A stretch of 64,000 bases of DNA, from the NCBI GenBank assembly GCA_020796225.1, contig CM036756.1, positions 42,775,398 through 42,839,397 on the forward strand, written 5' to 3'. The position numbers were made by a program, and so were the translations under genes. This document shows, piece by piece, positions 10,909-22,054 of this stretch; positions within the stretch are counted from its first letter, which is position 1; every line of letters begins with the position of its first letter. Source of the stretch: Arion vulgaris. Lineage: Eukaryota > Mollusca > Gastropoda > Stylommatophora > Arionidae. Below the pieces are notes generated by a model that saw only the letters and a list, made by a program, of their open reading frames with translations, did not search any database and was not told the DNA's origin.

Positions 10909-11076
10909 ACCAATCTGTAAAACAGCTCTGTTTAGTGCCAGAGTTAGTGGTCGATACTTGAAATTGTATGGTTGAAGATAGTGGGTATATGGCCAATACT
11001 TAAATTGTGTGGTTGAAGGGAATCAAGAGATATGCATTTCTTGAAATTGTGGGAATGAAGAAAATTTCAATTGATC
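10909..11076. repeat. Degenerate units flanking the 33-bp array
   Basis: Diverged repeats of the kind CTTGAAATTGTGTGGTTGAAG, resembling those at 12160-12310 on the other side of the array. Confidence 0.6.
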
Positions 11077-11980
11077 GACGGTTCTTAGAATTGTAAGAAT
11101 TAAGAGATGGACGGTTCTTGGAATTGTAAGAATTAAGAGATGGGCGGTTCTTGGATTTGTAAGAATTAAGAGATGGGCGGTTCTTGGATTTGTAAGAATT
11201 AAGAGATGGGCGGTTCTTGGATTTGTAAGAATTAAGAGATGGGCGGTTCTTGGATTTGTAAGAATTAAGAGATGGGCGGTTCTTGGATTTGTAAGAATTA
11301 AGAGATGGGCGGTTCTTGGAATTGTAAGAATTAAGAGATGGGCGGTTCTTGGAATTGTAAGAATTAAGAGATGGGCGGTTCTTGGATTTGTAAGAATTAA
11401 GAGATGGGCGGTTCTTGGAATTGTAAGAATTAAGAGATGGGCGGTTCTTGGAATTGTAAGAATTAAGAGATGGGCGGTTCTTGGAATTGTAAGAATTAAG
11501 AGATGGGCGGTTCTTGGAATTGTAAGAATTAAGAGATGGGCGGTTCTTGGAATTGTAAGAATTAAGAGATGGGCGGTTCTTGGAATTGTAAGAATTAAGA
11601 GATGGGCGGTTCTTGGAATTGTAAGAATTAAGAGATGGGCGGTTCTTGGAATTGTAAGAATTAAGAGATGGGCGGTTCTTGGAATTGTAAGAATTAAGAG
11701 ATGGGCGGTTCTTGGAATTGTAAGAATTAAGAGATGGGCGGTTCTTGGAATTGTAAGAATTAAGAGATGGGCGGTTCTTGGAATTGTAAGAATTAAGAGA
11801 TGGGCGGTTCTTGGAATTGTAAGAATTAAGAGATGGGCGGTTCTTGGAATTGTAAGAATTAAGAGATGGGCGGTTCTTGGAATTGTAAGAATTAAGAGAT
11901 GGGCGGTTCTTGGAATTGTAAGAATTAAGAGATGGGCGGTTCTTGGAATTGTAGAATTGAATATGTAAATTAAGAGATGG
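11077..11980. repeat. 33-bp minisatellite, about 27 copies
   Basis: Unit GGGCGGTTCTTGGA(A/T)TTGTA + AGAATTAAGAGAT. The A/T variant separates two unit types that are spatially clustered: T-type units at about 11150-11300, A-type beyond. The minus-strand frame of 11-residue repeats (LILTIPRTAHL) is open only because 33 is divisible by three. Confidence 0.97.
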
Positions 11981-12014
11981 TTAGTTCCCATGACAGCAGT
12001 CCTGAAAAACTCTC

Positions 12015-12150
12015 TGAATTATGTGCAAGTTGACCGGCGTCAGCAGCAGTCAATCTCAGATCGTCAATGACATCTTGCACCCATCTTCTTCTAGGTCTTC
12101 CTCTCATTCTTCTTCCAGGCACCATTCCTTCCAACATTATCTTCTCAAGA
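12015..12150 (-). mobile_element. LINE C-terminal tail fragment
   Basis: The minus strand reads LLEKIMLEGMVPGRRMRGRP, then RRRWVQDVIDDLRLTAADAG. This is the basic GRP-RRRW tail of a LINE reverse transcriptase. It lies between the 33-bp array and its degenerate relatives. Confidence 0.85.
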
Positions 12151-12655
12151 AGTGAATTAGAAATTGTTAATACTTGAATTGTGTGGTTGGGGTGAATTAA
12201 AATACATCTAATTCTTGAAACTAAATGTTAATAGAATTGGAAGTGGTCAATAGTTGAATTTGTGAGCATGAACATAATGAATACATGGTCAATACTTGAA
12301 ATGTTGATAATAGAGAGAATGAGAAGACTTATTGATCGATACACGCTTGAAAAATGACGCACGAGAGTTAGTATAAGCTTCTGCTCAAGGGAGTCATGCT
12401 GGGAATTATCTTTGATCAAGCTGTTAGCGCTTTTGCTGGCTCCCAGGGGAAACCGTGTTTCGCTTAGAGCAGCACAGCACCACAACATGTAAGCTTACCA
12501 CTGACTAGCTAGCCAGTTATTTAGTTAGTCGAGTAGTGGACATGAGAACACTTGTGTTATTGATGTACTAGTCACTGCTGTTTGTCTTATGATGTTCATT
12601 GTGTGTCTTCTTCCAAAGTAAGTGCATTTAATTAACTCGACGCTCATCGCTTATT
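12151..12655. other. Degenerate repeats then unassigned spacer
   Basis: 12160-12310 holds old GGTCAATACTTGAA-type repeats related to the neighbouring array. 12320-12655 has no recognised content. Confidence 0.5.
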
Positions 12656-12656
12656 C

Positions 12657-14173
12657 AGGCACTCGATCCACTCTGTAAGACACTCGATACACTCTGTAAG
12701 GCACTCGATACACTCTAAGGCACTCGATCCACTCTGTAAGACACTCGATACACTCTAAGGCACTCGATACACTCGATCCACTCTGTAAGGCACTCGATAC
12801 ACTCTATGAGGCATTCGATACACTCTGTAAGACACTCGATACACTCTGTAAGACACTCGATACACTCTGTAAGACACTCGATTCACTCTGTAAGGCACTC
12901 GATCCACTCTGTAAGGCACTCGATACACTCTGTAATACACCTGATACACTATATGAGGCATTCGATACACTCTGTAATACACTCGATACACTCTGTAAGA
13001 CACTCGATACACTCTGTAAGACACTCGATACACTCTATGAGGCATTCGATACACTCTGTAAGACACTCGATACACTCTATGAGGCATTCTATACACTCTG
13101 TAAGACACTCGATAAACTCTGTAATACACTCGATACACTCTGTAAGACACTCGATACACTCTGTAAGACACTCGATACACTCTGTAAGACACTCGATCCA
13201 CTCTCTAAGGCACTCGATCCATTCTGTAAGGCACTCGATACACTCTGTAAGGCACTCGATACACTATATGAGGCATTCGATACACTCTGTAATACACTCG
13301 ATACACTCTGTAAGACACTCGATACACTCTGTAAGGCACTCGATACACTATATGAGGCATTCGATACACTCTGTAATACACTCGATACACTCTGTAAGAC
13401 ACTCGATACACTCTGTAAGACACTCGATACACTCTATGAGGCATTCGATACACTCTGTAAGACACTCGATACACTCTATGAGGCATTCTATACACTCTGT
13501 AAGACACGCAATACACTCTGTAAGACGCTATGAGGCATTCGATACACTCTATGAGGCATTCGATACACTCTGTAAGACACTCGATACACTCTGTAAGACA
13601 CTCGATACACTCTGTAAGGCACTCGATACACTCTGTAAGACATTCGATACACTCTGTAAGACTGTAAGACAATCCATACACTCTGTAAGACACTCGATTC
13701 ACTCGATGAGGCATTCGATACACTCTGTGATACACTCGATACACTCTGTAAGACACTCGATACACTCTGTAAGGCACTCGATACACTCTGTAAGACATTC
13801 GATACACTCTGTAAGACTGTAAGACAATCCATACACTCGTGTAAGACACTCGATTCACTCGATGAGGCATTCGATACACTCTGTGAAGCATTCGATACAC
13901 TCTGTAAGACACTCGATACACTCTGTCAGGCATTCGATACACTGTGTAAGACACTCGATGAGGCATTCGATACACTCTGTAAAACACTCAATACACTCTG
14001 TAAGACACTCGACTCACTCGATGAGGCATTCGATACACTCTGTGAAGCATTCGATACACTCTGTAAGGCACTCGATACAATCTGCAAGGCACTCGATACA
14101 ATCTGCAAGGCATTCGATACACTCTGCAAGGCATTTGATATACTCTGCAAGGCACTCGATACACTCTGTAAGA
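12657..14173. repeat. 21-bp minisatellite, about 72 copies
   Basis: Core unit CACTCGATACACTCTGTAAGA, with variants GAGGCATTCGATACACTCTA, truncated units and local higher-order blocks. One block with GGCATTCTATACACTC recurs at about 13080 and 13480. RHSIHSV-type open frames on both strands are repeat artefacts. Confidence 0.97.
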
Positions 14174-14244
14174 AAAACATTTACTTCATTATAAAAGTGC
14201 GAAGGTAGGCTTCGTTGTATTGGTAAGGGAAAATGATAGCTACT

Positions 14245-14335
14245 TAGATAGACAGACAGACGGACGGATGGATGGATCGATGGGTGTTTGGATGGAGGGA
14301 TGGATAGAGAGAGAATAAGAGAGAGAGAATTAGAG
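14245..14335. repeat. GGAT/GACA and GAGA microsatellite
   Basis: Short runs of GACAGACAGACGGACGGATG type followed by GAGAGA. Confidence 0.8.
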
Positions 14336-14346
14336 AGTGATGGAAG

Positions 14347-14717
14347 TCTAGTACTGCTGTTCTATATAATAATATTACTATAATAGTCTAGAAGGATAAA
14401 TGTATAATAATATTGCTACAATAGTCTAGTACTGATATTCCATATAATAATATTGCTATACTAGTCTAGATGGGGTAACTTTATAATAATATAGCTACAG
14501 TAGCCTAGTACTGATGTTCCATATAATAATATTGCTATACTAGTCTAGATGGGGTAACTTTATAATAATATAGCTACAGTAGCCTAGTACTGATATTCCA
14601 TATAATAATATAGCTACAGTAGCCTAGTACTGATGTTCCATATAATAATATAGCTACAGTAGCCTAGTACTGATATTCCATATAATAATATAGCTACAGT
14701 AGCCTAGTACTGATGTT
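14347..14717. repeat. 40-bp minisatellite, about 9 copies
   Basis: Units TAGCCTAGTACTGATGTTCC + ATATAATAATATAGCTACAG, with diverged variants at the left end. The most regular copies are at 14580-14717. Confidence 0.9.
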
Positions 14718-15350
14718 CTCAAAATAGCCTTATTAGAGTCATAGGGTTCCGGAAAATTTGCCCGGATGTTCCGCGAGACTCCATTCCCAAGTAATGGAAA
14801 ACAGATAAAGAGAGCATTCATCACACACTGTGAGATCAAATCCCCTCAATCAACCTACCACTAGAACTCAGCAGGTCAAAGATTTGAGATCCGCTGGTCT
14901 CTCGCTGACATTCCATATACATTAATTCATTTGGGACAAGTAGCATGCAATTACAGTAATTATCCGTGACCAACTATTGGATAGCACGCGTTTATAAAGA
15001 ACAATGGAAGTTCTGAATAGAAGGTTATACGTTTAACAGCATTCACGATATTAACATACCATCTCCAAACCATGATTCATATGCCCTGTGCTGTCGGTGC
15101 TAATGAATGCGGTTGCTTTTCTTTCATTTCAGATTTGGTATTGACCATCAGATCAACTAGAATGGTTTCTTTTTGTTTTGGGAAATACCTGCTGGTGCGT
15201 AATGGGAATCTGATCAATATTTGCTAGTTCGTTGTTTCTTTGTGACTGCGGTGCTGAACAATACGTGGAGGTAAGACACATTATAAATAATTAGTATAGT
15301 TGTCTAGAACGAAATGTGTCTGTCTTTATGTGTTTTATTGTTTCTTCTTC
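14718..15350. other. Unassigned spacer
   Basis: About 630 bp with no recognised repeat, exon or RNA gene. Confidence 0.5.
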
Positions 15351-15622
15351 GGACCTTCCATATCGATCACTTGTTAAACCACTCTTTATGATTTGTATGT
15401 GATCTGAGCCTAAGAACGATTGTACGTTGTGCCAGTTATGAGCCTATAAGTAGGCTAGTACATCCGATTTCTGCGACATGTTTTGTTTACTAGGGTAGCT
15501 TCCCAAGGCCTCTACCTCAGTCGCCTCTTACGACCTGTCTTGTAGGTCGTAGTGGTACTATTCTTAGTACTTTCATTGGTACTTTTCTGTTCTTCCCTTG
15601 CGGGCCCGGTACCACACGGGAG
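15351..15622 (-). mobile_element. SINE S1, full length
   Basis: Reversed S1 from the TTCTTCTTCGG tail to the ACACGGG head, with a short internal duplication near the head (GTACTATTCTTAGTAC). A clear target duplication was not found. Confidence 0.85.
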
Positions 15623-15623
15623 G

Positions 15624-15790
15624 TTCTATTGTAACTATCTTCTTCTATTCCACCACTTTATAGTGTTGGGAGGGGAGTAAATGTAGTGAACTTGTGTGTG
15701 CTTGTTCTATTGTAACTATCTTCTTCTATTCCACCACTTTATAGTGTTGGGAGGAGGGGTGGTTAAATGTAGTGAACTTGTGTGTGCTTG
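15624..15790. repeat. 81-86-bp tandem duplication
   Basis: Two copies of TTCTATTGTAACTATCTTCT through GAACTTGTGTGTGCTTG directly abut the S1 head. Confidence 0.85.
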
Positions 15791-16257
15791 TTCTAAGGCT
15801 GTTATTCATTTCCTTAAGCCTGTTCTTGATGCCGTAGCTCCGGTGCACTGATAACAAGTAAAGTAGGTCTTCAAGCAAAAATCAGTCCGAAGCGATAAAA
15901 CCAGGCACGACAATGCCTCAATTCATAGCAACGAAAGAAAAAGAAGAAGAATTACTTATATAACTGTACATTTATTGACATCATATGCATTTTCTGTAAA
16001 TAATCTAATATATATTGTAATACATTAATAAACATGGCATCTCTTTATTTCAACCACAAAAATAAGTCATTTCCATTTCGTTTTTATTATCTCATGCAAT
16101 TAATATCCGTTTTACGATTCATATTATCATATATGTTTTTTCTTTCAAATCCAGAGTTTGTCTGCATAATATAAAGCCGATATTTGTTACATTTAGATAT
16201 TGGATGCGTTATACTGCATGATATGTACAAGACGATAGTTTACGCTGCTATGTGCTT
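15791..16257. other. Unassigned AT-rich spacer
   Basis: No recognised feature. AATAAA motifs occur but have no supported gene upstream. Confidence 0.4.
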
Positions 16258-17011
16258 CTACTTCTTCTTCTTAGTACGCTCCATATCGACCACTTGTTAA
16301 ATTACTCTATGTGATCGTACTTTGTAGATCGATTGTACGTTGTGGATCCAAGAGCGATTGTACGTTGTGGATCGATTGTACGTTGTGGATCGATTGTACG
16401 TTGTGGATCCAAGATCGATTGTACGTTGTGGATCGATTGTACGTTGTGGATCGATTGTACGTTGTGGATCGAAGAGCGATTGTACGTTGTGGATCGAAGA
16501 GCGATTGTACGTTGTGGATCGAAGAGCGATTGTACGTTGTGGATCGATTGTACGTTGTGGATCGAAGAGCGATTGTACGTTGTTGATCCAAGAGCGATTG
16601 TACGTTGTGGATCGAAGAGCGATTGTACGTTGTAGAGCGATTGTACGTTGTGGATCGATTGCACGTTGTGGATCGAAGAGCGATTGTACGTTGTTGATCC
16701 AAGAGCGATTGTACGTTGTGGATCGAAGAGCGATTGTACGTTGTAGAGCGATTGTACGTTGTGGATCGAAGAGCGATTGTACGTTGTTGATCCAAGAGCG
16801 ATTGTACGTTGTGGATCGAAGAGCGATTGTACGTTGTGCCAGTTATACGCCTACAAGTATGCCAGCACATCCGATTTTTGCGACGCTTTTTTTTTTGCTT
16901 ACAAGAATAGCTTCCCTAGGCCCCCTACCTCAGTTGCCTCCTACGACATGTCTTGTAGGTCGCAGTGTTACTGTTCTTTGCTGCCCTTGTGTGCCCCGAC
17001 AGGACACGGGC
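16258..17011 (-). mobile_element. SINE S1 with an internal minisatellite
   Basis: Reversed S1 ends are intact: the CTTCTTCTTCTTAGTACGCT tail side at 16261 and the CCAGTTATACGCCTACAAG to GGACACGGG head side at 16835-17010. Between them the short S1 segment GCGATTGTACGTTGTG has been amplified. The element is about 750 bp instead of about 260 bp. Confidence 0.9.
16312..16828. repeat. 25/18-bp minisatellite born inside SINE S1
   Basis: Two interleaved unit types, GATTGTACGTTGTGGATC (18 bp) and the same with GAAGAGC (25 bp), about 22 units. The core is the S1 segment that precedes CCAGTTATGCGCCTAC in all other copies, so the array expanded from the SINE's own sequence. Confidence 0.92.
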
Positions 17012-17795
17012 GGCTGCCGAGTACAAGATGCTGGTATCATCATGTTAGTCTCAAGTGACAATGCATTTCATTTCTAGTTTTTCCTGATACTTTTAGTCAA
17101 GCCCGTAAGACGAAGCTGGAGCGAGGGGCCTCTCGAGCTGGAGCGAGTGACCTCTTCAGTTGAAGCGAGTGGCCTCTCCAGAACGCAAGTTGGACATGCT
17201 GATATGAAGGACCGCTGTTGCAACATTAGTCCATTCCCCCCTCTTTTTAAGCAGCTAGCAAATCCAAGGAAACGGCAAGGCAGATACAATTTGCTGAGTT
17301 GCCATAATACAGTTGAAGACTGAAATTTTGCCTTAGGAGTTCGTGCTCCGGATTTGTTCTCAGGTTTCTTCTCAAGCCTTTAACATGAATAACTATAGCC
17401 GTAAGACGGTGGAGGTCTGAGCTCGATTTTTTTTTAAATGTGTATTTCGCCTTTCATTTGTCATGTATTATAAGGTGGCTAATAATAAGCACTATGAAAT
17501 CATATGATATTTGTGTCACATCTATACATTTTATTGTATTGGCACTCTGGCGGTTGCCTTATGCATTTAATACATGTGCAAACTGTCGGTTTGTGTCGGG
17601 ACGCCTGTTTACTTCACGAGTTCACCACATGAGACAACGATGAGTATTTTGAGTGCTGCTAAAGTTGAAGCCGTAACTACCTAACCTATATGTTTTACTA
17701 ATTTATTTGAATACTGTGCACTGTCTACGTGTTCTACTAGTGATAGAGGCACTTATTCGAAACCTCTGCTTCGGTTACTCATAATGTGCAAGGTT
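17012..17795. other. Unassigned spacer with a small 27-bp triplication
   Basis: Three imperfect copies of GCTGGAGCGAGTGACCTCT occur at about 17113-17190. The remainder is unrecognised. Confidence 0.5.
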
Positions 17796-17975
17796 TTAAC
17801 GGCTAAGGATTGACTTCATTGCACCGGATATTTCCATTTGGTTCAGTCCCTCTGGCGCGCTACATGCTGAGCACACGCTTCGTAGCTCCAGCAACAGTTA
17901 TATGAATCTCTGGGGGAAAAGCAGAAGTGAACCGAATCGAATCCACATCCTTCAGAATGCAAGACATACGACTTG
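17796..17975 (-). mobile_element. SINE S2, diverged
   Basis: Shares AAGGATTGACTTCATTGCAC and the AGCTCC..CAACA block with the S2 copy at 637-879. The tRNA-head end grades into the 35-bp array that follows. Confidence 0.75.
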
Positions 17976-18144
17976 TTCCACTCATTGAAAATACAGCTAT
18001 CCATGTTCCACTCTTTGAAAATACAAACAATCTCTCCATGTTCCACTCATTGAAAATACAAACAATCTCTCCATGTTCCACTCATTGAAAATACAAACAA
18101 TCTCTCCATGTTCCACTCATTGAAAATACAAACAGCCTCGCTAT
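17974..18144. repeat. 35-bp minisatellite, about 5 copies
   Basis: Units GTTCCACTCATTGAAAATAC + AAACAATCTCTCCAT. It begins where the S2 tRNA head (CTTAACCACTCAGCC in intact S2) should be, so it may have grown from that head. Confidence 0.9.
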
Positions 18145-18645
18145 GTTGTTCTCGGTGAAGAAATAAACACCGCCTTTATGTTGCACTCGCTGGAATTAAA
18201 AACACCCTCTTTAATTTACATTAAGCTTCGTACATGTTGTCAACTTGAAATGTCAGATATCATGGGAATTGACGTGTTTGGAGTGAACGATGCACCGGTA
18301 TTCTGCTTGATGTCACACGGAAGTGCTCTTTCAAACTGTCACAAAATCAAACATTGTATCACATTTTTTGTCGGTTGCAATATTCAACAATTCCATTTCA
18401 AAAAGAAATCATTCAATAAAGAATACTTTGAATAAGTGCAAACGCTATGAGAATTAACACGCCAAAATATAATTCTTTGTTGCATATCAAATTAAATGGG
18501 GCGTATTTTATTTTGTATGAGTTGGGGAGGGGCTGGTTGTATGCCATGTATGGTTTTCTGTGTTTGTGTGTGTCTATGGAGGAAATGGTTAGCTATTAAA
18601 TCAACATATAATATTATATTGATATTATATGATATTATAATGTTA
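18145..18645. other. Unassigned spacer
   Basis: About 500 bp with no recognised repeat or gene. Confidence 0.45.
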
Positions 18646-19220
18646 TTCAATTCTGACATACGGATGGGAGTTATGAACGGTAAACAAACATAGAAAAATC
18701 TCTGGAAGTCACAGAGATTTGATTGTACAGAAGAATGATGAGAATCCCATGTACTGTTAAAATGAGGAATTTGAAGGTGTTGAGTAAAGTCAGAACACAG
18801 AGAAAACTCATTGTCAATATAAGAAAAAGGCAGTCATCATTTTTGGGACACGTGATGATAAGGGGAGATTTAGAACACATCGTAACAACTGGTAAAATCG
18901 ACACCCGCCTGCCCAACGTGTTCGTAGCACGTTGAACGACGGGTGACAAGCCTCTGTGAGTGCGGTTCAATTCCGTGGGCTGGCAGAAAAGCCACAGGTT
19001 CTCCAGATTTACGGTGTTCGTGGCACCGAACCGAAGGGTTACGATATCCATGGCACCGAGCCGAAGAGCTGAAAGCTCAAGTGCTTCTGGATCGAAAAGA
19101 AAGAAGAAGAAAAAATGGCACGGAAGAGCGTCAACAACTGAGATGATAAGAAAAACTAAGGACAGAAATTTGTGGAGATTAGTGTTCGCCTAAGCCAGTC
19201 GGCACGTCACCTGATGATGA
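18646..19220 (+). mobile_element. RTE-like LINE tail interrupted by SINE S4
   Basis: ILTYG-like, then YRRMMRIPCTVKMRNLKVL and SFLGHVMIRGDLEHIVTTGK at 18646-18900. WHGRASTTEMIRKTKDR resumes at about 19112. Compared with the copy at 24560-25118, about 55 bp are missing at the S4 junction. The end retains the (GAT)n run at about 19212-19225. Confidence 0.85.
18901..19110 (+). mobile_element. SINE S4 nested in a LINE tail
   Basis: Head CGCCTGCCCAACGTGTTCGT with B-box GGTTCAATTCC, a body with GCACCGAGCCGAAGAGCTG, and tail TTCTGGATCG followed by A/G-rich sequence. Confidence 0.85.
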
Positions 19221-19436
19221 TGATGATGACAATGATATTATTGGGCATATTATGATTAGTATAGTCATATGGCGTTTCGAATGTTGAATTTGCCACTAGA
19301 GTCTCAACATATGTATCTGTATATATGTAGTACGTGTTGTCAGTGGCGGCTCGTGGTCATTTTTGGTGGTGGGGCCAGACAAATATTTCGGAAAAATCAT
19401 GGTTTTTTGGCTAGGTTTATATTTTAGTATTTACTA

Positions 19437-19793
19437 TTGTCAATTTGTGAAATGAGATGTCTACGAAAAGCTGTCAACGTTACAAGGCGAGATAGAGTGA
19501 GAAACGAGAATATCAGAAGCATCGTTGGTACTATACCATGCATACAGTACATCGAGAAGCAAAGATTCAAGTGGTTCGGCCATTTAATGAGAATGGAACC
19601 ACATTTACTACCATCACGTGCCTATAATAATCGACACTCAGGGCGCAGAGCACGAGGCAGGCCAAGAACAAGATGGATAGATAACATCTCAGAGTCCCTG
19701 CGAAAGCATGGACTGACAACGTCAAGCGCAACACACCTGGCACAAGATAGGAAACTAACTCTCCCCACGACGCTTCACGGCAAATGTGGTTAA
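19437..19793 (+). mobile_element. LINE C-terminal tail, open frame
   Basis: A 118-residue uninterrupted frame: LRKAVNVTRRDRVRNENIRS, RFKWFGHLMRM, then GRRARGRPRTRWIDNI and LAQDRK, ending at a natural stop followed by GATAAGATAAGAAG. It matches the C-terminal tail of LINE reverse transcriptases. No palm domain lies upstream, so it is 5'-truncated. It sits inside the hAT-like element. Confidence 0.88.
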
Positions 19794-19904
19794 GATAAGA
19801 TAAGAAGACTATTATTTGTCTATTCCGCGAAGTTATTCCCCCTTTACTATAATGATTTGGCATCGCATGCGCAAAAAAAAAAAAAAACGGGACAACGTTG
19901 CGCC

Positions 19905-20200
19905 AGGGTAATGGAACTGGCACTGATCAAGACCCTACTCCACCTCCTCGTGGTGACCCTGGAAATAGATAAAAGATCATGTCTGGCTAAGTGGGTAAAG
20001 ATCGAGAGAGAGCTATTCTGGTATAGGTAATAAAGCAAACGCAGACACACCTCTTGGGTCCTAAATACTAGTGAATGCACGCATCTTCTGCCGATGTCTA
20101 ATGAAAAAGTTGCATAAATGCAAAGCAAATGTAAGAAGTAACAACGTAGGAGTCGCGTGTAAGCGTAAACTCTCCTCCTAAATCAATGGTCAACCATAAT
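19905..20200. repeat. Dispersed repeat R1
   Basis: Shares GGCTAAGTGGGTAAAGATCG and flanking blocks with 37386-37600. The two copies are diverged. Function unknown. Confidence 0.55.
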
Positions 20201-20299
20201 TGCCAGCTCTCATTGCAAGAAAGCCGGGCACTCTCCCCACGCACTATAGGCAAAATGGTGAAAACTCATAATTCCTGGGGTTCAACAACAACTAAAATA

Positions 20300-20610
20300 T
20301 ATACCATATAACTAAGGTACAAAAGAGATCCCTGCAACCTACCGTTGACCACAGTCCTTCCCCCTGAAATAGCAAACAATAAAAACAAAAACACTTTGCT
20401 TTTCTTCACTGACAGTTAACCACGATTTTTACTAAACCACTTATTATTGAAAGTTCTCTTTTTCTTGTCATCTTGTTGCACATATACAAAGCTATTTGGC
20501 TGACGTGCACCTAGCCGTTTAATTTCAAGCTTTTCTTCTATCTTTAACGAAGGAAACGGATTTCGTAATAAATAATCCACTTGATTCATTTTGAATTTCG
20601 AGTAAGCCAC
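20300..20610 (-). pseudogene. hAT transposase N-terminal fragment
   Basis: The minus-strand frame from 20610 contains NPFPSLKIEEKLEIKRLG, RTFNNKWFSK and, after a one-base frameshift at the tryptophan codon, LTVSEEKQSVFVFIVCYF. This resembles the zinc-finger-like N-terminus of hAT transposases ('R-T-F-N..WF...WLT....N..FC..C'). Key cysteines are poorly kept and the catalytic domain is absent, so it cannot be functional. It runs toward the left end of the hAT-like element, which fits it being that element's own transposase. Confidence 0.65.
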
Positions 20611-20949
20611 AACTTCAAAAGTAGGTCACAGCTTGTCAGTCGCAAAATATGTAGAAGACATGTATATTGAATATGAAACGGACAATTACCGTTAACGATT
20701 ATAATAATAGTTTCTATTATAACACATATTTCTATTCTTGCATATCCGTTTCTACTATTTTATATATAATTTTTGATTCAATCGATAATTATACAAAGTA
20801 CTATTTAATCAAGAGCTGTCTTTTAACTGTTAATTGGTTGATCGCGTAGGAATTTAGCTTCCGGTGAATACAATGACATAAATTGTTTAGCACTTATTAT
20901 TAAAGGTAGCGGTCAAAGGTCAGAGGTCGCAATGTTACATCGTCAGTAG

Positions 20950-21040
20950 AGAATTTTAAATGAATGAAAATCGTGGCATATCCCAAAGGACGTAGCCATC
21001 AACCACGAATTTTAAAACGACCCAATAAAACATAGTGCGC
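20950..21040 (-). mobile_element. SINE S7 3' fragment
   Basis: GAATGAAAATCGTGGCATAT and the GCCATCAACCAC block match the reversed S7 3' end. Confidence 0.6.
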
Positions 21041-21161
21041 TGATATATACGTCAAACATTATAGAGAGACTAAATTTGAGACCGTATATAATAGTTTTTT
21101 AAATAATAATATTTATATATTATTAAGATTGTTATATTATTATGATATAATATTTGTATTT

Positions 21162-21506
21162 TAGTGTTAAATATGCAACTTTCAAAGCTAATCAGTGACA
21201 ATAGTAATTACGAACAAAAAGTTGTTAAAATAATAAGTACACGTTAATTATTTTTGGTTTGGTAGGCCTGTTCTTACTGTCCCCTAATGACCAGGGGCGT
21301 ATACTAATCAGGGGGGGAAAACGGCTGAATTTCAGATTTCAAAATGTGTGTGATATTTTAGCGTTATATATCAACTTTCAAACCTAATCAGCATCTCGTT
21401 GAAAGTAATAATTATAAACAAATAATGTCTGAAATAATAAGTACACGTTACTCAATATTTTTGGTGGGGCTTGGCCGCACTGGTCCTTAATGACGAGCCG
21501 CCCCTA
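21162..21506. repeat. Duplicated hAT-like subterminal segment
   Basis: Both halves contain TTAGYGTTAWATAT, CAACTTTCAAA, AAATAATAAGTACACGTTA and a TIR-like CC(C)TTAATGAC end. The inner copy ends at about 21300 with CCCCTAATGACCAGGGGC. Confidence 0.7.
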
Positions 21507-21514
21507 CGTGTTGT

Positions 21515-21811
21515 AGCTTGGTATAGAAACAACACCAGTGCTAAAGCATATTAATAAGCAACAAAGCAAATGATTCGGCCGTGTAACACGATTACCATCC
21601 AACAGTACACATCAACAAGCAGTTATATTCAGATACAATGGTTTCAAGGTCAAAAGGACGGACGGGTGGGTAGGCGGTTAGATGGATGGAATAGTAGTGT
21701 GTGTTTGTTTATAGGTAGTGTTTGTACTCGCTTAGAGAGAGAGAGAGAGAGAGAGGAAGAGAGAGAGAGAGATGGTAACATTTATTGAATTATAAGAACT
21801 CGAAAGTCGAA
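21515..21811. other. Spacer with GA microsatellite
   Basis: A GAGAGAGA run occurs at 21734-21771. Nothing else is recognised. Confidence 0.6.
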
Positions 21812-22054
21812 CCCGTGTGTTGCCGGGGCTCGCAAGGGGAGCAAAGAATAGTACCACTGCTAACTACAAGGCATGTCGTAAGAGGCGACTAAAGTAGGAG
21901 CCTAGGTAAGCTACCCTAGTAAATAAAAAGTGTCGCAGAAATTGAATGTGCTGACCTACTTGTAGGCACATAATTGGCGTTACGTACTTAAGCTCGGATC
22001 ACATACAAATCACAAAGAGTGGTTAGCAAGTGGTCGATATGGAGCGTCCGAAGT
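21812..22054 (+). mobile_element. SINE S1, near-consensus
   Basis: Reference copy for the family: CCCGTGTGTTGCCGGGGCTC, then GCAAAGAATAGTACCACTGC, GCATGTCGTAAGAGGCGACT, CCCTAGTAAATAAAAAGTGT, TCACATACAAATCACAAAGA and GTGGTCGATATGGAGCG. No convincing B box is present, so tRNA ancestry is uncertain. The tail is normally (GAA)n. Confidence 0.85.

Larger units (their letters stand above)
19333..21514 (-). mobile_element. hAT-like DNA transposon with 8-bp target duplication
   Basis: Left end 19341 CAGTGGCGGCTCGT and right end (reverse complement) TAGGGGCGGCTCGT form terminal inverted repeats of at least 14 bp. CGTGTTGT is duplicated at 19333-19340 and 21507-21514. An 8-bp duplication plus CAG-type ends is the hAT hallmark. 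A degraded transposase start lies inside on the minus strand, and LINE and SINE fragments have inserted. A subterminal segment is duplicated (21162-21300 resembles 21357-21506). Confidence 0.8.

Noticed and set aside
11023..11991. 322-codon minus-strand frame with 11-residue repeats
   Set aside because: Artefact of a 33-bp minisatellite.
12755..14194. Several 100-340-codon frames on both strands rich in RHSIHSV or YRVYR
   Set aside because: Artefact of the 21-bp minisatellite; frames shift whenever a unit is truncated.
21812..22054. Hammerhead ribozyme in S1 (GACTGAGGTAGG...GGAAGC)
   Set aside because: The core needs CTGATGA and GAAA; most S1 copies have CTGAGGTAGG and GGAAGC, so the catalytic core is not satisfied.
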